From contig NZ_CP010535.1 in assembly GCF_001430825.1 (NCBI RefSeq), positions 2,708,501-2,772,500 of the forward strand: a stretch of DNA of 64,000 nucleotides, read 5' to 3'. The position numbers and the translations under genes were made by a program. This DNA comes from Sediminicola sp. YIK13 (GTDB lineage Bacteria > Bacteroidota > Bacteroidia > Flavobacteriales > Flavobacteriaceae). Below are positions 38,622-47,412 of this stretch, in pieces. The notes beneath the pieces were generated by a model that did no database searches, was not told the DNA's origin, and saw only the letters and a program-made list of their open reading frames with translations. Numbering within the stretch: the first letter of the stretch is position 1; each line of letters starts with the position of its first letter.

Positions 38622-38872
38622 TGTCAACACAACTATTAAATAATTCTTCTATGGATATAATGGATAGAGCTTTGGAGTTTGAACAACGCAAAACTTCATT
38701 CAAATCTACTAACGACCGTATTGTTGCCTCAAGAGAGGTGAAAGAACTTATTCTTGGTCTTAATGAGGTTTATAAGGAAAAAAATGACAGTAGAATCATG
38801 GATCTCATGAAACGACTTACCCTTATTAAACAAAAAATTGAAAAGCGGCTAAAAGGAAATTTGTCAGCATAA
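38621..38872 (+). CDS. Small helical protein, unrecognised
   Basis: 83 residues from ATG 38621, chosen because it overlaps the stop of the preceding gene. Charged and helical (DIMDRALEFEQRKTSFKSTN, then REVKELILGLNEVYKEKNDS), with no signal peptide or membrane segment. I cannot name a family. The operon context with glutathione peroxidase suggests a cytoplasmic stress-related role, but that is guesswork. Confidence 0.65.
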   Translation: MSTQLLNNSSMDIMDRALEFEQRKTSFKSTNDRIVASREVKELILGLNEVYKEKNDSRIMDLMKRLTLIKQKIEKRLKGNLSA

Positions 38873-38882
38873 AAATTCGGTC

Positions 38883-39431
38883 ATGCACCCCTTAAAATCT
38901 TTGGCCAAGAAATTGGTAATGAATACATCTCCAATGGATATCAATATACCAAAGGAGTCTCCCTCTGTGTATACGGTTAAATTAAACGCCCTTAATGGCA
39001 ATCCCATTCATTTGGAAAATTTTAAGGGAAAAAAGGTGCTCCTTGTAAATGTGGCCTCCAAATGCGGGTATACCAAACAATATAGACCACTGCAAAAACT
39101 TCAGGATACATATAAAGATCAACTAGTGGTCATCGGGTGTCCCTGTAACCAATTTGGCTCGCAGGAGCCGGGAAACGCTGAGCAGATTCAAAAGTTTTGT
39201 GAACTGAATTATGGAGTGGATTTCTTAATGACGGAGAAGTTGGAGGTCAAAGGAAAGCAACAACACCAGCTATACCAATGGTTGACTAGAAAAGATAGGA
39301 ACGGAAAGAAAAGTTCCACGGTTAAATGGAATTTTCAAAAATACCTGTTGGATGAAAGAGGTAGGCTATTGGAAACATTTGAATCATCCGTAGACCCTAT
39401 GAGTTCAAAAATCATCGATTTTTTAAAGTAA
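38883..39431 (+). CDS. Glutathione peroxidase family protein
   Basis: 182 residues. It reduces hydroperoxides, in bacteria usually with thioredoxin. The catalytic motif is NVASKCGYTKQY with the peroxidatic Cys at residue 61 (Cys, not selenocysteine). Gln and Trp partners lie in CNQFGSQEPG (about 88-97) and VKWNFQKYL (about 145). The second motif reads GCPCNQ where FPCNQ is usual, adding a cysteine at 86. An N-terminal extension of about 25 residues is not a clear signal peptide. It lies 10 bp after the small helical protein. Confidence 0.9.
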   Translation: MHPLKSLAKKLVMNTSPMDINIPKESPSVYTVKLNALNGNPIHLENFKGKKVLLVNVASKCGYTKQYRPLQKLQDTYKDQLVVIGCPCNQFGSQEPGNAEQIQKFCELNYGVDFLMTEKLEVKGKQQHQLYQWLTRKDRNGKKSSTVKWNFQKYLLDERGRLLETFESSVDPMSSKIIDFLK

Positions 39432-39457
39432 TTATCGGAAGTAGGTTTACAAAAATT

Positions 39458-39889
39458 ATGGGCACTACTAAAAAACCAGATCAAATTGTTTTTAACAAGG
39501 AAGACCAGCGCTATGATGCTGCTTTAAAACCTTATGCCACAGGAGTGGGGGCCCCTAAGATTACCGCCACGGACACTGTAGCTTGGAAAAATAAGAACAT
39601 TCACAAGGTCAACCATCAAATCAACACCAAATATGTTGAGCTAAAGGCGGCATATGATGAGATGATGGAGCAGTTTGAGTATAATAATTTAATTTATGGG
39701 GCCCGGTTTAATTTTGAGCCCGTAGTGGGTGAAACATATCATTTATATAGGGATAAGAAGGAAGAACCTTTTTTATCCGTAATTGCTCCTCACGAATGTA
39801 ATTTTGATTATGTGGGCAGTTTTAGGCTGAATGCAGAGCAAATGTGGGAGAAAATCAACTTGGTTCAAGAAAATAAAAAAACAAGATGA
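39458..39889 (+). CDS. DUF2452 domain protein
   Basis: 143 residues. The family segments are KPDQIVFNKEDQRYDAALKP, the central ARFNFEPVVGETYHLY and FLSVIAPHECNF. DUF2452 is a small cytoplasmic family of unknown function in Bacteroidota and some Proteobacteria. Its last four bases overlap the next start codon (ATGA), so the two genes are coupled. Confidence 0.8.
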   Translation: MGTTKKPDQIVFNKEDQRYDAALKPYATGVGAPKITATDTVAWKNKNIHKVNHQINTKYVELKAAYDEMMEQFEYNNLIYGARFNFEPVVGETYHLYRDKKEEPFLSVIAPHECNFDYVGSFRLNAEQMWEKINLVQENKKTR

Positions 39890-40167
39890 GAACAACGTTT
39901 AACGAAAGGGAATTAGATAGGATCATAGAAATGGCATGGGAAGACCGCACGCCCTTTGAGGCTATCGAATTTCAATTTGAAATTCCAGAAAAGGAAGTCA
40001 TAAAATTGATGCGTACCAATCTTAAGGAAGGAAGTTTTAAGCGCTGGCGGAAGAGGGTCAATAGCGGGGTGAGCCAGAAGCATCTCAAGAAGCGTAATCC
40101 TGAGATTAGCAGGTTCAAGTGTTCCCGTCAAAAGGCGATCTCGGGGAACAAAATCAGCAAAAGATAA
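39886..40167 (+). CDS. TIGR03643 family protein
   Basis: 93 residues, strongly basic. RELDRIIEMAWEDRTPFEAI followed by EFQFEIPEKEVIKLMR looks like a helix-turn-helix fold. FKRWRKRV and RFKC match the TIGR03643 family. It is probably a nucleic-acid-binding protein, but no function is established. Last gene of the plus-strand run; a weak hairpin follows at 40182-40205 (AAACCC/GGGTTT). Confidence 0.8.
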   Translation: MRTTFNERELDRIIEMAWEDRTPFEAIEFQFEIPEKEVIKLMRTNLKEGSFKRWRKRVNSGVSQKHLKKRNPEISRFKCSRQKAISGNKISKR

Positions 40168-40252
40168 TGACCTTAATAAATAAAACCCAGAATTAACCGG
40201 GTTTCATCATTGGTGCTTATCTAATAGTTATTATACTCCTAAATTCCAGGAT

Positions 40253-41017
40253 CTATTGTCGTTCCATGGCAATTACTTTTGGGCCAAGTCCACTTAGATC
40301 TTCCCGAAACATCCATAGTTCAGATTGCATGCCAGTAGTGGTTTCGGCCATTACATTTAAAAAGGACTCCCAGCTTCCCTCTCCATGTACAGCAGCAAAA
40401 TCTTTTGGAAAGGTGTCTTCCCTTCCCAAAAAGCTCATTTTATCAAAAAAATCAACAAAGGCAAAATCCCTGCCGTCCTTACTACTTGGCATTTCGTTGG
40501 TATACATACCATAAGGTTCGGTGGGATATTTTGCTTTCATCACTGCGGCTACTTTATCGAGCTGTTCTAAAAACTGTTGCTCTTTAAAAGACATCATATC
40601 CAACATCATTACTCTTAAATATTTCAAATTGAAATCTTTTGGAAAGTTGGAGAGGTCCGGATGGAATCTCCAATACGTTTGATCACCTTCTGCCATGGTA
40701 TAGGGCAAAATGTTGGTATTCCAATCCTCGTCATGACCTTCCTTGGCCGGTCTTGTGTCCATAGCACTCCAGGTCAATGGCCCCATTACCCACATGTATT
40801 TACCCACATTGGTGCCATTGGAAATCCAATAGACTCTTGCCCCATAAGCACCCTCTGCATGGTACTTTTTGTTATGGGCAGCCACCCCTTTTTCAAATTC
40901 TTTGACTTTTGTCGGGTTTGCGGTAATCATCCCATTTTCAATAACGGGATATTCCATGGTGCTCTGTGATACTACCAATAACGGTATTAGTAACATCGTA
41001 AAAATTAGTTTTCTCAT
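40253..41017 (-). CDS. Secreted protein of unknown function, exported cluster member 5
   Basis: 254 residues with a signal peptide (MRKLIFTMLLIPLLVVSQS). The mature part has PTKVKEFEKGVAAHNKKYH followed by a glycine-rich strand (NGTNVGKYMWVMGPLTW). That arrangement resembles the ferredoxin-like alpha+beta barrel fold of Dabb/ABM/NIPSNAP proteins, probably duplicated within the chain. I cannot name the family. It is rich in Met, Trp and Phe, suggesting a hydrophobic ligand pocket. Last gene of a five-gene minus-strand cluster, 19 bp after the methyltransferase gene. Confidence 0.65.
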   Translation of the reverse strand: MRKLIFTMLLIPLLVVSQSTMEYPVIENGMITANPTKVKEFEKGVAAHNKKYHAEGAYGARVYWISNGTNVGKYMWVMGPLTWSAMDTRPAKEGHDEDWNTNILPYTMAEGDQTYWRFHPDLSNFPKDFNLKYLRVMMLDMMSFKEQQFLEQLDKVAAVMKAKYPTEPYGMYTNEMPSSKDGRDFAFVDFFDKMSFLGREDTFPKDFAAVHGEGSWESFLNVMAETTTGMQSELWMFREDLSGLGPKVIAMERQ

Positions 41018-41036
41018 TTGTTTCTATATTTAATGG

Positions 41037-42074
41037 TTATTTATATGCAATAGCAGCGCTTGTAGGACCGTTTAAGGGTATTACCTCGGTTTTTTGAAAG
41101 CCGGCATCCTTGGCCCATCTTTTAAATTTGGTTGCAGTAAAATCATATCCCTCATAAGTTTCAATGAGCATGTTCAAAGACATTAAAAGTCCAAATACAT
41201 TTTCTTTCCTCTCATCGTCGATTAGGTTCTCCAATACCACCAATGCCCCTCCTTTGGGCAGGGCTTGGTACGCTTTGGAAATCAATAGTTTTTTATCCCT
41301 AGTTCCCCAGTCATGAAGAATGTTTCCCATGGTGATCACATCAACACTTGGAAAATCTTCATTAAAAAAGTTGCCGGAAACTATCTTTATTCTTGGGGAA
41401 TAGTCCATCTCCTCTAATTTCTCTTGTGCAATTTCCGATACCTTGGGCAAGTCAAAAGAAATACATTCCATATGGGGGTGGTGGGTAGAAACCTGCATAG
41501 ATAATTCGCATCCTGCCCCCCCAATATCACAAAGTGTTTTATAATTTGAAAAATCAAAAGTTTTGGCAAAAGAGATAAAATTTCCCATCTGAAACCCCCC
41601 CATTGCACTTATAAACTGTCGCAGTCTTTTTTCATTGGAATACAAGACCTCAAAAAATGGCATATTTCCATTTTTTACCTCATTTTGGGGCAGTCCCGTT
41701 TTTAAGGCATCCTCCAGATTATTCCAAAAAGGATAAAGTCTGTTGTTCCCCATTTCCAACATGCCCCCTATATACGTGGCTTTGCTCTTGTCAAGATATA
41801 GGTCGGTCTCCGCGGTATTACTGTATACTGCAGTCTGCTCCAATCCTTTTCTATGTAAGAACCCAAGGGCCACCAAGGCATCCAAAAAGTCATAAAGGCT
41901 TCTTCCGTTCAATTCCAATTGTTCCTTTATTTCCTTTGCGGTTAGCGCCCCCTTGGCCAAATGTGTAAACAGCCCAAGATTAACTGCTGTCAAAAGCGTT
42001 TTTGATGCCCAAAACCCCATTCCGGTTTCTATGATTCTAGAGGGGCTTATTGTAGTCTTTGTGCTGGTTTCCAT
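41037..42074 (-). CDS. O-methyltransferase of the COMT / acetylserotonin type
   Basis: 345 residues. An N-terminal winged-helix dimerisation domain (MGFWASKTLLTAVNLGLFTH, then LYDFLDALVALGFL) is followed by a SAM-binding Rossmann domain: LCDIGGAGCELSMQ, ISFDLPKV, the acidic PSVDVITMGNILHDWG and GGALVVLENLIDDE. This is the O-methyltransferase family 2 used on small aromatic and polyketide molecules. The catalytic His of plant COMTs corresponds to the HDWG histidine. It has no signal, so it acts in the cytoplasm, unlike the other genes of its cluster. The product is unknown. Confidence 0.82.
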   Translation of the reverse strand: METSTKTTISPSRIIETGMGFWASKTLLTAVNLGLFTHLAKGALTAKEIKEQLELNGRSLYDFLDALVALGFLHRKGLEQTAVYSNTAETDLYLDKSKATYIGGMLEMGNNRLYPFWNNLEDALKTGLPQNEVKNGNMPFFEVLYSNEKRLRQFISAMGGFQMGNFISFAKTFDFSNYKTLCDIGGAGCELSMQVSTHHPHMECISFDLPKVSEIAQEKLEEMDYSPRIKIVSGNFFNEDFPSVDVITMGNILHDWGTRDKKLLISKAYQALPKGGALVVLENLIDDERKENVFGLLMSLNMLIETYEGYDFTATKFKRWAKDAGFQKTEVIPLNGPTSAAIAYK

Positions 42075-42170
42075 AGCTTTGTTTTTAAGGGTTAATGCTG
42101 GGGATACTCTTTCGCAACATCAATGGGGGTCTGTCACGGCTGTGATACTCATGTTTGCAAATACGTTAAA

Positions 42171-42236
42171 AAACCTAACGAACTTTCTGATTTTTTCCCC
42201 CCGAATACAAATCAAAATAGAATCTCCGTTAGGTTT
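42171..42236 (-). promoter_or_regulatory. Long inverted repeat between cluster genes
   Basis: AAACCTAACG (42171-42180) and CGTTAGGTTT (42227-42236) are exact reverse complements separated by 46 bp. On the minus strand the second arm runs into a T-rich stretch, so it could terminate or attenuate transcription between the SnoaL lipoprotein gene and the methyltransferase gene. A protein-binding site is the alternative. Confidence 0.4.
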
Positions 42237-42247
42237 ATTTTAATTCT

Positions 42248-43168
42248 TTATTGGGGTGTCGGCATTGTATAACCCAATTGTCTATATACTTCTAAATTAT
42301 CCGAGAATGCATTTTCTTGGACAACTTTACCTTCTGGGTTAAAAGTCCAGACGCTTAACCCATGTGCTTTTATTTTTTTATTCGTTCCGGGATTGTCCAT
42401 AAATTCTCCTGTATTGGTTCCGGTTACGGTCCAATTTATATAGGCCGTATTTCCCATAATGACGGTGTTGTCTGCTACGACTTTAAAATCTGGGAAAGCA
42501 TTATGGTAGAGATCCATAAAAGCTCCGTATTCCTCGGGATTATTCGCTACGCGAAGTCCGTTCCCATTCCTTATGAAATCTTTGACCGAAATGGATCCAA
42601 AAAGTGCTTTGTCATTTTTATTCCAAGCTTCAACCACTTTTTGAATGGAGGATAACACTGTTTTTTCATCGGCGGTCATATTGTTCAGCGCATTCATTTC
42701 CATGGTAAGGGTGGTCAGGTCGTACATTCCAAACTCTTCTTGTATTTTTCCATCTTCTATATTGATGCTCAAATGTACCGGGATTGTAATCTCTTTTCCG
42801 TTGGCTGCTATAACTCCCCTCCATTTGCCCCAAAAATTAACCCATGTCTTGCCTTCATCCGTGAGCACTTTTTCATAGTAAATTGGGTCATCATCAAATT
42901 GATAGGACGAGAGATTAGAGAGGTTTGCTTTAAGATTTTCCATGGTTTCTTTTGGGGAGGTAGAAATTTCTTCCCAAGTATTATGGTGTATCTTTGCGGT
43001 ATCTGCATAATGGGTGATCCAATTATCCCAGTCCCCAGCTTCATATTTTTGAATTAGTTCCTTGACCAGGTCTATTTCGGATCCTGTGGTCGAATATCGT
43101 TCGGGCCCTTTACTCTGGCATGTGATAAAAAGGATGGCTATGATCCCAATAGTGATTATTTTTTTCAT
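42248..43168 (-). CDS. Two-domain SnoaL/NTF2-like lipoprotein
   Basis: 306 residues. A lipoprotein signal ends at Cys17 (AILFITC). Two SnoaL-like cone domains follow: residues about 25-155 (ELIQKYEAGDWDNWITHYAD, TWVNFWGKWRG) and about 165-300 (VVEAWNKNDKALFGSISVKD, INWTVTGTNTGEF). The second domain closely resembles the whole protein at 43967-44512, sharing FPxxKV, TGxNxG and QLGY. SnoaL folds act as cyclases, isomerases or ligand binders; without a known substrate the role is open. Extracytoplasmic location is unusual for this fold. Confidence 0.75.
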   Translation of the reverse strand: MKKIITIGIIAILFITCQSKGPERYSTTGSEIDLVKELIQKYEAGDWDNWITHYADTAKIHHNTWEEISTSPKETMENLKANLSNLSSYQFDDDPIYYEKVLTDEGKTWVNFWGKWRGVIAANGKEITIPVHLSINIEDGKIQEEFGMYDLTTLTMEMNALNNMTADEKTVLSSIQKVVEAWNKNDKALFGSISVKDFIRNGNGLRVANNPEEYGAFMDLYHNAFPDFKVVADNTVIMGNTAYINWTVTGTNTGEFMDNPGTNKKIKAHGLSVWTFNPEGKVVQENAFSDNLEVYRQLGYTMPTPQ

Positions 43169-43196
43169 GATATTTTATTTTTTTGCATCTGTTAAT

Positions 43197-43964
43197 TTAG
43201 TTTGAAGGGGAATAGGCCATATCAGGTCTCATTTCTCCGACATGTTCCTCATATCGCAATAGGTTTTTATAGAGCTCTCCCATTATTTTTTCTCCCTCTT
43301 GCCCCAAAAGGTCTTGGTTTTCCTTTGCACTAATGGCATAATCCACCGCATCTTTGGCTGCAACAGCGACCATATAAAACTCTCCTTTGGTTCCAAAACC
43401 GCTCTTATATACCCTGTAGTCCACCTTGGAATTTTTACTGGCCCAGAGTGCCTTTATCGCTTTCATTTTTTCTTTGACCAAATCGCGATTTTCGGGTGTT
43501 ATGTATAAATAATGGAATTTTCGATAATTTTTTCCTTCTGGAGTTTGGGTCATGCCACTTGGCATATAGGACAGATCAGAGTCTAAGTGAATAACATAGT
43601 CATGCTCAATATCATAACACTTATCCATCCTCTTAAAGAGGTCCGACATCGCATCGCCCCCCATTTTTTCCGCAAGGGTACTGAAGACCTTTTTATCCAA
43701 GTCGGCCATGTTGGAGATGCCGCCTACATAAAGATAGCGGGATCCAGATATAGTTGAAACTATAAAATTAGCTTCTGTGATATTATACTTTTTCATATTG
43801 GAAACTAGTTCTTTGCATACGGTCTCATATTCCATGACCATAGATGGTTTTACCACATCTTCGTGTACCCAAAAAGACTTCATACTGCTTTCTTGTGCAA
43901 TACCTGCCAAGGGCAACAATAGAATTAGTACGGTAGTTAAAATGGTTTTCTTTAGTGTTTTCAT
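43197..43964 (-). CDS. Secreted protein of unknown function, exported cluster member 2
   Basis: 255 residues with a signal peptide (LILLLPLAGIAQE). The mature part starts WVHEDVVKPSMVMEYETVCK and later has KNYRKFHYLYITPENRDLV. It looks like two alpha+beta (Dabb/ABM/NIPSNAP-like) repeats, as in the protein at 40253-41017, which is the same length. The two are too diverged for me to prove relationship. No catalytic motif is seen. It lies 2 bp before the SnoaL gene at 43967 (upstream on the transcript) and 28 bp from the next. Confidence 0.65.
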   Translation of the reverse strand: MKTLKKTILTTVLILLLPLAGIAQESSMKSFWVHEDVVKPSMVMEYETVCKELVSNMKKYNITEANFIVSTISGSRYLYVGGISNMADLDKKVFSTLAEKMGGDAMSDLFKRMDKCYDIEHDYVIHLDSDLSYMPSGMTQTPEGKNYRKFHYLYITPENRDLVKEKMKAIKALWASKNSKVDYRVYKSGFGTKGEFYMVAVAAKDAVDYAISAKENQDLLGQEGEKIMGELYKNLLRYEEHVGEMRPDMAYSPSN

Positions 43965-43966
43965 AA

Positions 43967-44512
43967 TTATTTAGGTTGATTAATAGTTGTTTTTTGCTCA
44001 GGTGGACTCAAATTATAGCCCAATTGTTGCATAAGGCTCAACTCGTTGAAATAGGTTTCTTCCCTTAACAGGATCCCATTGGTATTAAACGTAAGTTGGC
44101 TTAACCCGCTTATTTTAACGTTTTTGTCGGTGGGCGCACATTCACCATAAATTCCAGAATTGAGTCCCGTAAAATGCCATTTCAAAAAGACCTTATCCTC
44201 TTTGAGGGACATATTTTCCAAAGAAACCTTCATATTGGGGAATCCTTTGGCAAATACATTAATATGTGCTTGCATCTCTTTTTGCGTGGCTACCACCTTT
44301 ATGCCGTTTAAGGAGCGGATGAATGTAGCGTCGGTAATCGCCTCAAGGGCACCTCCATCATTTTGGTTCCAACAAGAGTTTATATAGGTCTCAATATTGT
44401 TTTGAACTAGCTGCTCGGTTTGCTTCCTTTCCTTCTCCATTTGCTCGGCAATCCCGTTACAGGAATAACCCAGAAAAAGTGATAACAGGCAAAAAGTGAG
44501 CAGTGCTTTCAT
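43967..44512 (-). CDS. SnoaL-like single-domain lipoprotein
   Basis: 181 residues from ATG 44512 (MKALLTFCLLSLFLGYSC); an ATG 12 bases upstream is possible. The lipobox Cys is residue 18. One SnoaL/ester-cyclase-like domain follows (IETYINSCWNQNDGGALEAI, FPNMKVSLENM, LKWHFTGLNSGIYGE, QQLGYNLSPP). It is a close relative of the second domain of the lipoprotein at 42248-43168. First gene of the five-gene cluster, divergent from the sensor kinase. Confidence 0.75.
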   Translation of the reverse strand: MKALLTFCLLSLFLGYSCNGIAEQMEKERKQTEQLVQNNIETYINSCWNQNDGGALEAITDATFIRSLNGIKVVATQKEMQAHINVFAKGFPNMKVSLENMSLKEDKVFLKWHFTGLNSGIYGECAPTDKNVKISGLSQLTFNTNGILLREETYFNELSLMQQLGYNLSPPEQKTTINQPK

Positions 44513-44710
44513 AAAGCGACACATTAATAAAAATGAAAAGGGGAGACTTTGGATTACTTAAGTAAAGACTTTAATGCTTTAAAAGCAATCGTGTTGGGAC
44601 GAGTGCCTTTAATTTATTACCGAACCTAGGTATTTCATTATCAGAGCATTTACATCATTAATATTTGTACCTTTAAATACCTTGGATCTTACCGTAATAC
44701 GTTTAAATGA

Positions 44711-46672
44711 ATGAAAAAAGCCATTCAAAAATTGATATGTATCACGGTGCTGGCCATTGGAAGCAATGCGCTCTGCCAGGGGCAAATCTTTGATTTTAAC
44801 AAAGAAGAACCTTATCAACAAATTTTTGTAGCAACGGATAACTTCGGGAGCTCCTACCTCCATGTTCTGGAGGAGGGACTTACATCCATCACTAATGACA
44901 CGCTAAAACTGGAGGTAATTAACGATCTGGCGTATTATTGGCACACCCGCAACTTAAACACAGCTTTGGAATTTAGCGAAAAGGGCATCCTGCTTGCAAA
45001 AGGGTTGGGAAATACCCTTTGGGAAGGAAGGTTACAGATGACCCAAGGGGCTATTTTGCTTAGAATGGAGCGTTTGAATAGGGCGGAACAGCTACTACTT
45101 GAGGCAAAAACCAAGGTAAAAAAAGAAGACCTGCCCTTTTTAAACACCCAACTGGGATATGTTTATGAGCGTAGGGGAGATTTGGGGAAGGCGGCGGAAT
45201 TTGCCATGGAAACGATGACCCTTGGAGAAGCCCTAAACGACAAATGGGCAATTGCCCAAGCCTACTGTGACTTGAGCAACATATTTTGGAAACAATCAAA
45301 ATTTATGATTGGATTACAACACGGGCTTAAATCGGTTCGATTATTTAAGGAAAGGGGAATCAATGATCTCGATTATGGTTTTGCCCTTTATGTGGTGGGA
45401 AATAACTATTTGGGGACGGCAAACTATGAAAGGGCGTTGGAATATTATAAGCAATCCAACGTAATAGGGGAACGCTATGGTTTCTACAACAATCTGGCAG
45501 ATGTCTATATTTCCCTGATAGATCTTTATGCCTATCTGGGGAAATTTGATGAAGCAGATGAGGCAGGCAGTTCGGCCATTAAATACGCTAAACTTTTGGA
45601 CAATCAGTTTTTACTGATGCGCTCATGGCTGTCTCTTGGTAAACTTCAAATATTGGAGGGTAAATATATCTCGGCTATTGAAAGTCTGGAACGATGTTTA
45701 GTTATCGCAACGGATGAATTTGGAGATATTTTCTATCTCAGCCAGGCTTATGAGGCATTGGGCAGGGCGCATGCCGGAAACCACAATTACCAAAAGGCAT
45801 ATGGAGCCTTTGAGCAGTACGACAAACTGGAAAAAGAGATTTTTACAGCCGAGGCCGATCAACGAATTTCCCTGCTCCAAACACAATATGATGTGGCCCA
45901 AAAGGAAAATACGATTCAGTTACAGGAAACCAGACTGATCCAACAAAACATCAGACAGGTGTTTATGACCATTACCATTGTCCTCTTTATGATGTTTTTG
46001 GCTATGGGCTATGTGGCCTTCAAAAATAACAGAAGAAAAAATAAAAGGCTGCAAGAACAAAATTTGGAAAAGGAGTATCTGTTGAAGGAAGTGCACCACA
46101 GGGTCAAAAACAATTTGGAGATTATATCCAGTCTCTTAGCGCTTCAAGCTTCACAGTTAAAGAGCAATACCCTGACCGCTGCTATGCAAGAAATACAGAA
46201 TAGGGTATATTCCATGAGCATGATCCACAAGCGGTTATACCAGGATAGGAATTTGGCTGCTATTGATATGTACGATTATTTTAAAGATCTTGGAACCCAT
46301 GTGCTGGAATCGTTCGGGGCTGAAAACAGGATCCAAATCAACTATGGAATTAAAAACATAGAACTAGATATGGATACGGCCGTACCTATAGGCCTTATCG
46401 TGAATGAATTGTTGACCAACAGCTTTAAGTATGCTTTTCCAAACAACAGAAAAGGGGTGATAGAATTGACCATGGAGCGTGAAAATAGTGGTCTAATGGT
46501 CTTGAGCGTCGCCGATGACGGGGTGGGCCAAAAACAAGAAGAACATGCCAAAAACAAAGGATTTGGGAAGCAAATGATCGATTTGCTTGTACATCAATTA
46601 GACGGACAACTTACCTATGAAAATACCAAAGGAATAAAGGCCACCCTAAAATTTAAGTGGCAACATCCTTAA
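44711..46672 (+). CDS. TPR sensor histidine kinase, HisKA_2 type
   Basis: 653 residues. Signal peptide at the N-terminus (MKKAIQKLICITVLAIGS). Periplasmic TPR repeats span about 65-390 (for example YVYERRGDLGKAAEFAMETM). A membrane helix (about 415-437, VFMTITIVLFMMFLAMGYVA) comes next. HisKA_2 dimerisation/phosphorylation motif LLKEVHHRVKNNLEIISSLL has the phospho-acceptor among His462-463. The HATPase domain (VNELLTNSFKYAFP, VADDGVGQK) ends the protein. Such TPR kinases commonly pair with LytTR regulators in Bacteroidota. The partner gene at 46669 is convergent and the two stop codons overlap. The divergent cluster at 44512 is a plausible target. Confidence 0.88.
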   Translation: MKKAIQKLICITVLAIGSNALCQGQIFDFNKEEPYQQIFVATDNFGSSYLHVLEEGLTSITNDTLKLEVINDLAYYWHTRNLNTALEFSEKGILLAKGLGNTLWEGRLQMTQGAILLRMERLNRAEQLLLEAKTKVKKEDLPFLNTQLGYVYERRGDLGKAAEFAMETMTLGEALNDKWAIAQAYCDLSNIFWKQSKFMIGLQHGLKSVRLFKERGINDLDYGFALYVVGNNYLGTANYERALEYYKQSNVIGERYGFYNNLADVYISLIDLYAYLGKFDEADEAGSSAIKYAKLLDNQFLLMRSWLSLGKLQILEGKYISAIESLERCLVIATDEFGDIFYLSQAYEALGRAHAGNHNYQKAYGAFEQYDKLEKEIFTAEADQRISLLQTQYDVAQKENTIQLQETRLIQQNIRQVFMTITIVLFMMFLAMGYVAFKNNRRKNKRLQEQNLEKEYLLKEVHHRVKNNLEIISSLLALQASQLKSNTLTAAMQEIQNRVYSMSMIHKRLYQDRNLAAIDMYDYFKDLGTHVLESFGAENRIQINYGIKNIELDMDTAVPIGLIVNELLTNSFKYAFPNNRKGVIELTMERENSGLMVLSVADDGVGQKQEEHAKNKGFGKQMIDLLVHQLDGQLTYENTKGIKATLKFKWQHP

Positions 46673-47412
46673 ATGGTCTGTAGCCGTTCCATAAAATTTT
46701 TCCGGAATGCTTTGCTCAAGGGTACTGCTTTTTTGGCAATGACCACATGGGAATTGGCTACTTCATCTACCTGGGACAGATTGATGACGTACGATCTATG
46801 AATACGCATAAAGTGTTCCTGTGGCAGCTTTTTATCCAAGTCCTTTAATGTAATGACCAATAAGAAGGATTTATCACAGCAATAGATTCTGGAATAGTTT
46901 CTTTCGGCCTCTATATACTGGATGTCCTTGATTATAATTTTCACCATTTTTTCATGGTGCCTCACAAAAATACGGTCTTCCAAGACAATAGTGGAACTCG
47001 CGGCTGTGGGTAAAGAGTGATCGGTATTTGTAGAGTGCAGATGGTTTTCGGCAGTCAGTTCTATGGCGTGCTGTAAATCTAATTTTTTAAAGGGTTTGGA
47101 GATAAAGGCGTGCGGATGGGTTTCTTTTGCTCTATTGAAATGCGCATCATCTGTATTGGCAGTCAGAAAGATGACGGGAAGCTTATATAGCTCCTTAATT
47201 TTTGCAGCCGTTTCAATACCGTCCAAGTCGCCTTTTAATTGAATATCCAGTAAAACAATATCTGCAGAATGTTCTTTTAGGTGGGCTAAAGCCTCTTCTC
47301 CCCTAGGGAAAACGCCCCCTATTTCGTATCCCAAATTTTGCAGTTGCAAGGAGATGTTTGCTGCTATCAGCATCTCATCTTCTACTATAACAATTTTTAT
47401 GTTTTCCCCCAT
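46669..47412 (-). CDS. LytTR-family response regulator
   Basis: 247 residues. Receiver domain about 5-122: acidic pair IVEDEM, phospho-acceptor Asp56 in DIVLLDIQL, Thr in FLTAN and Lys in FISKPF. A LytTR DNA-binding domain covers about 140-245 (IFVRHHEKMVKI, YIEAERNYSRIY, EHFMRIHRSYVINL). LytTR proteins bind pairs of direct repeats about two helical turns apart. Its target genes are unknown; the adjacent exported cluster is likely, and the 21-bp-spaced repeats upstream of the adhesin genes have the right geometry. Convergent with, and sharing stop bases with, the kinase gene. Confidence 0.92.
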   Translation of the reverse strand: MGENIKIVIVEDEMLIAANISLQLQNLGYEIGGVFPRGEEALAHLKEHSADIVLLDIQLKGDLDGIETAAKIKELYKLPVIFLTANTDDAHFNRAKETHPHAFISKPFKKLDLQHAIELTAENHLHSTNTDHSLPTAASSTIVLEDRIFVRHHEKMVKIIIKDIQYIEAERNYSRIYCCDKSFLLVITLKDLDKKLPQEHFMRIHRSYVINLSQVDEVANSHVVIAKKAVPLSKAFRKNFMERLQTI

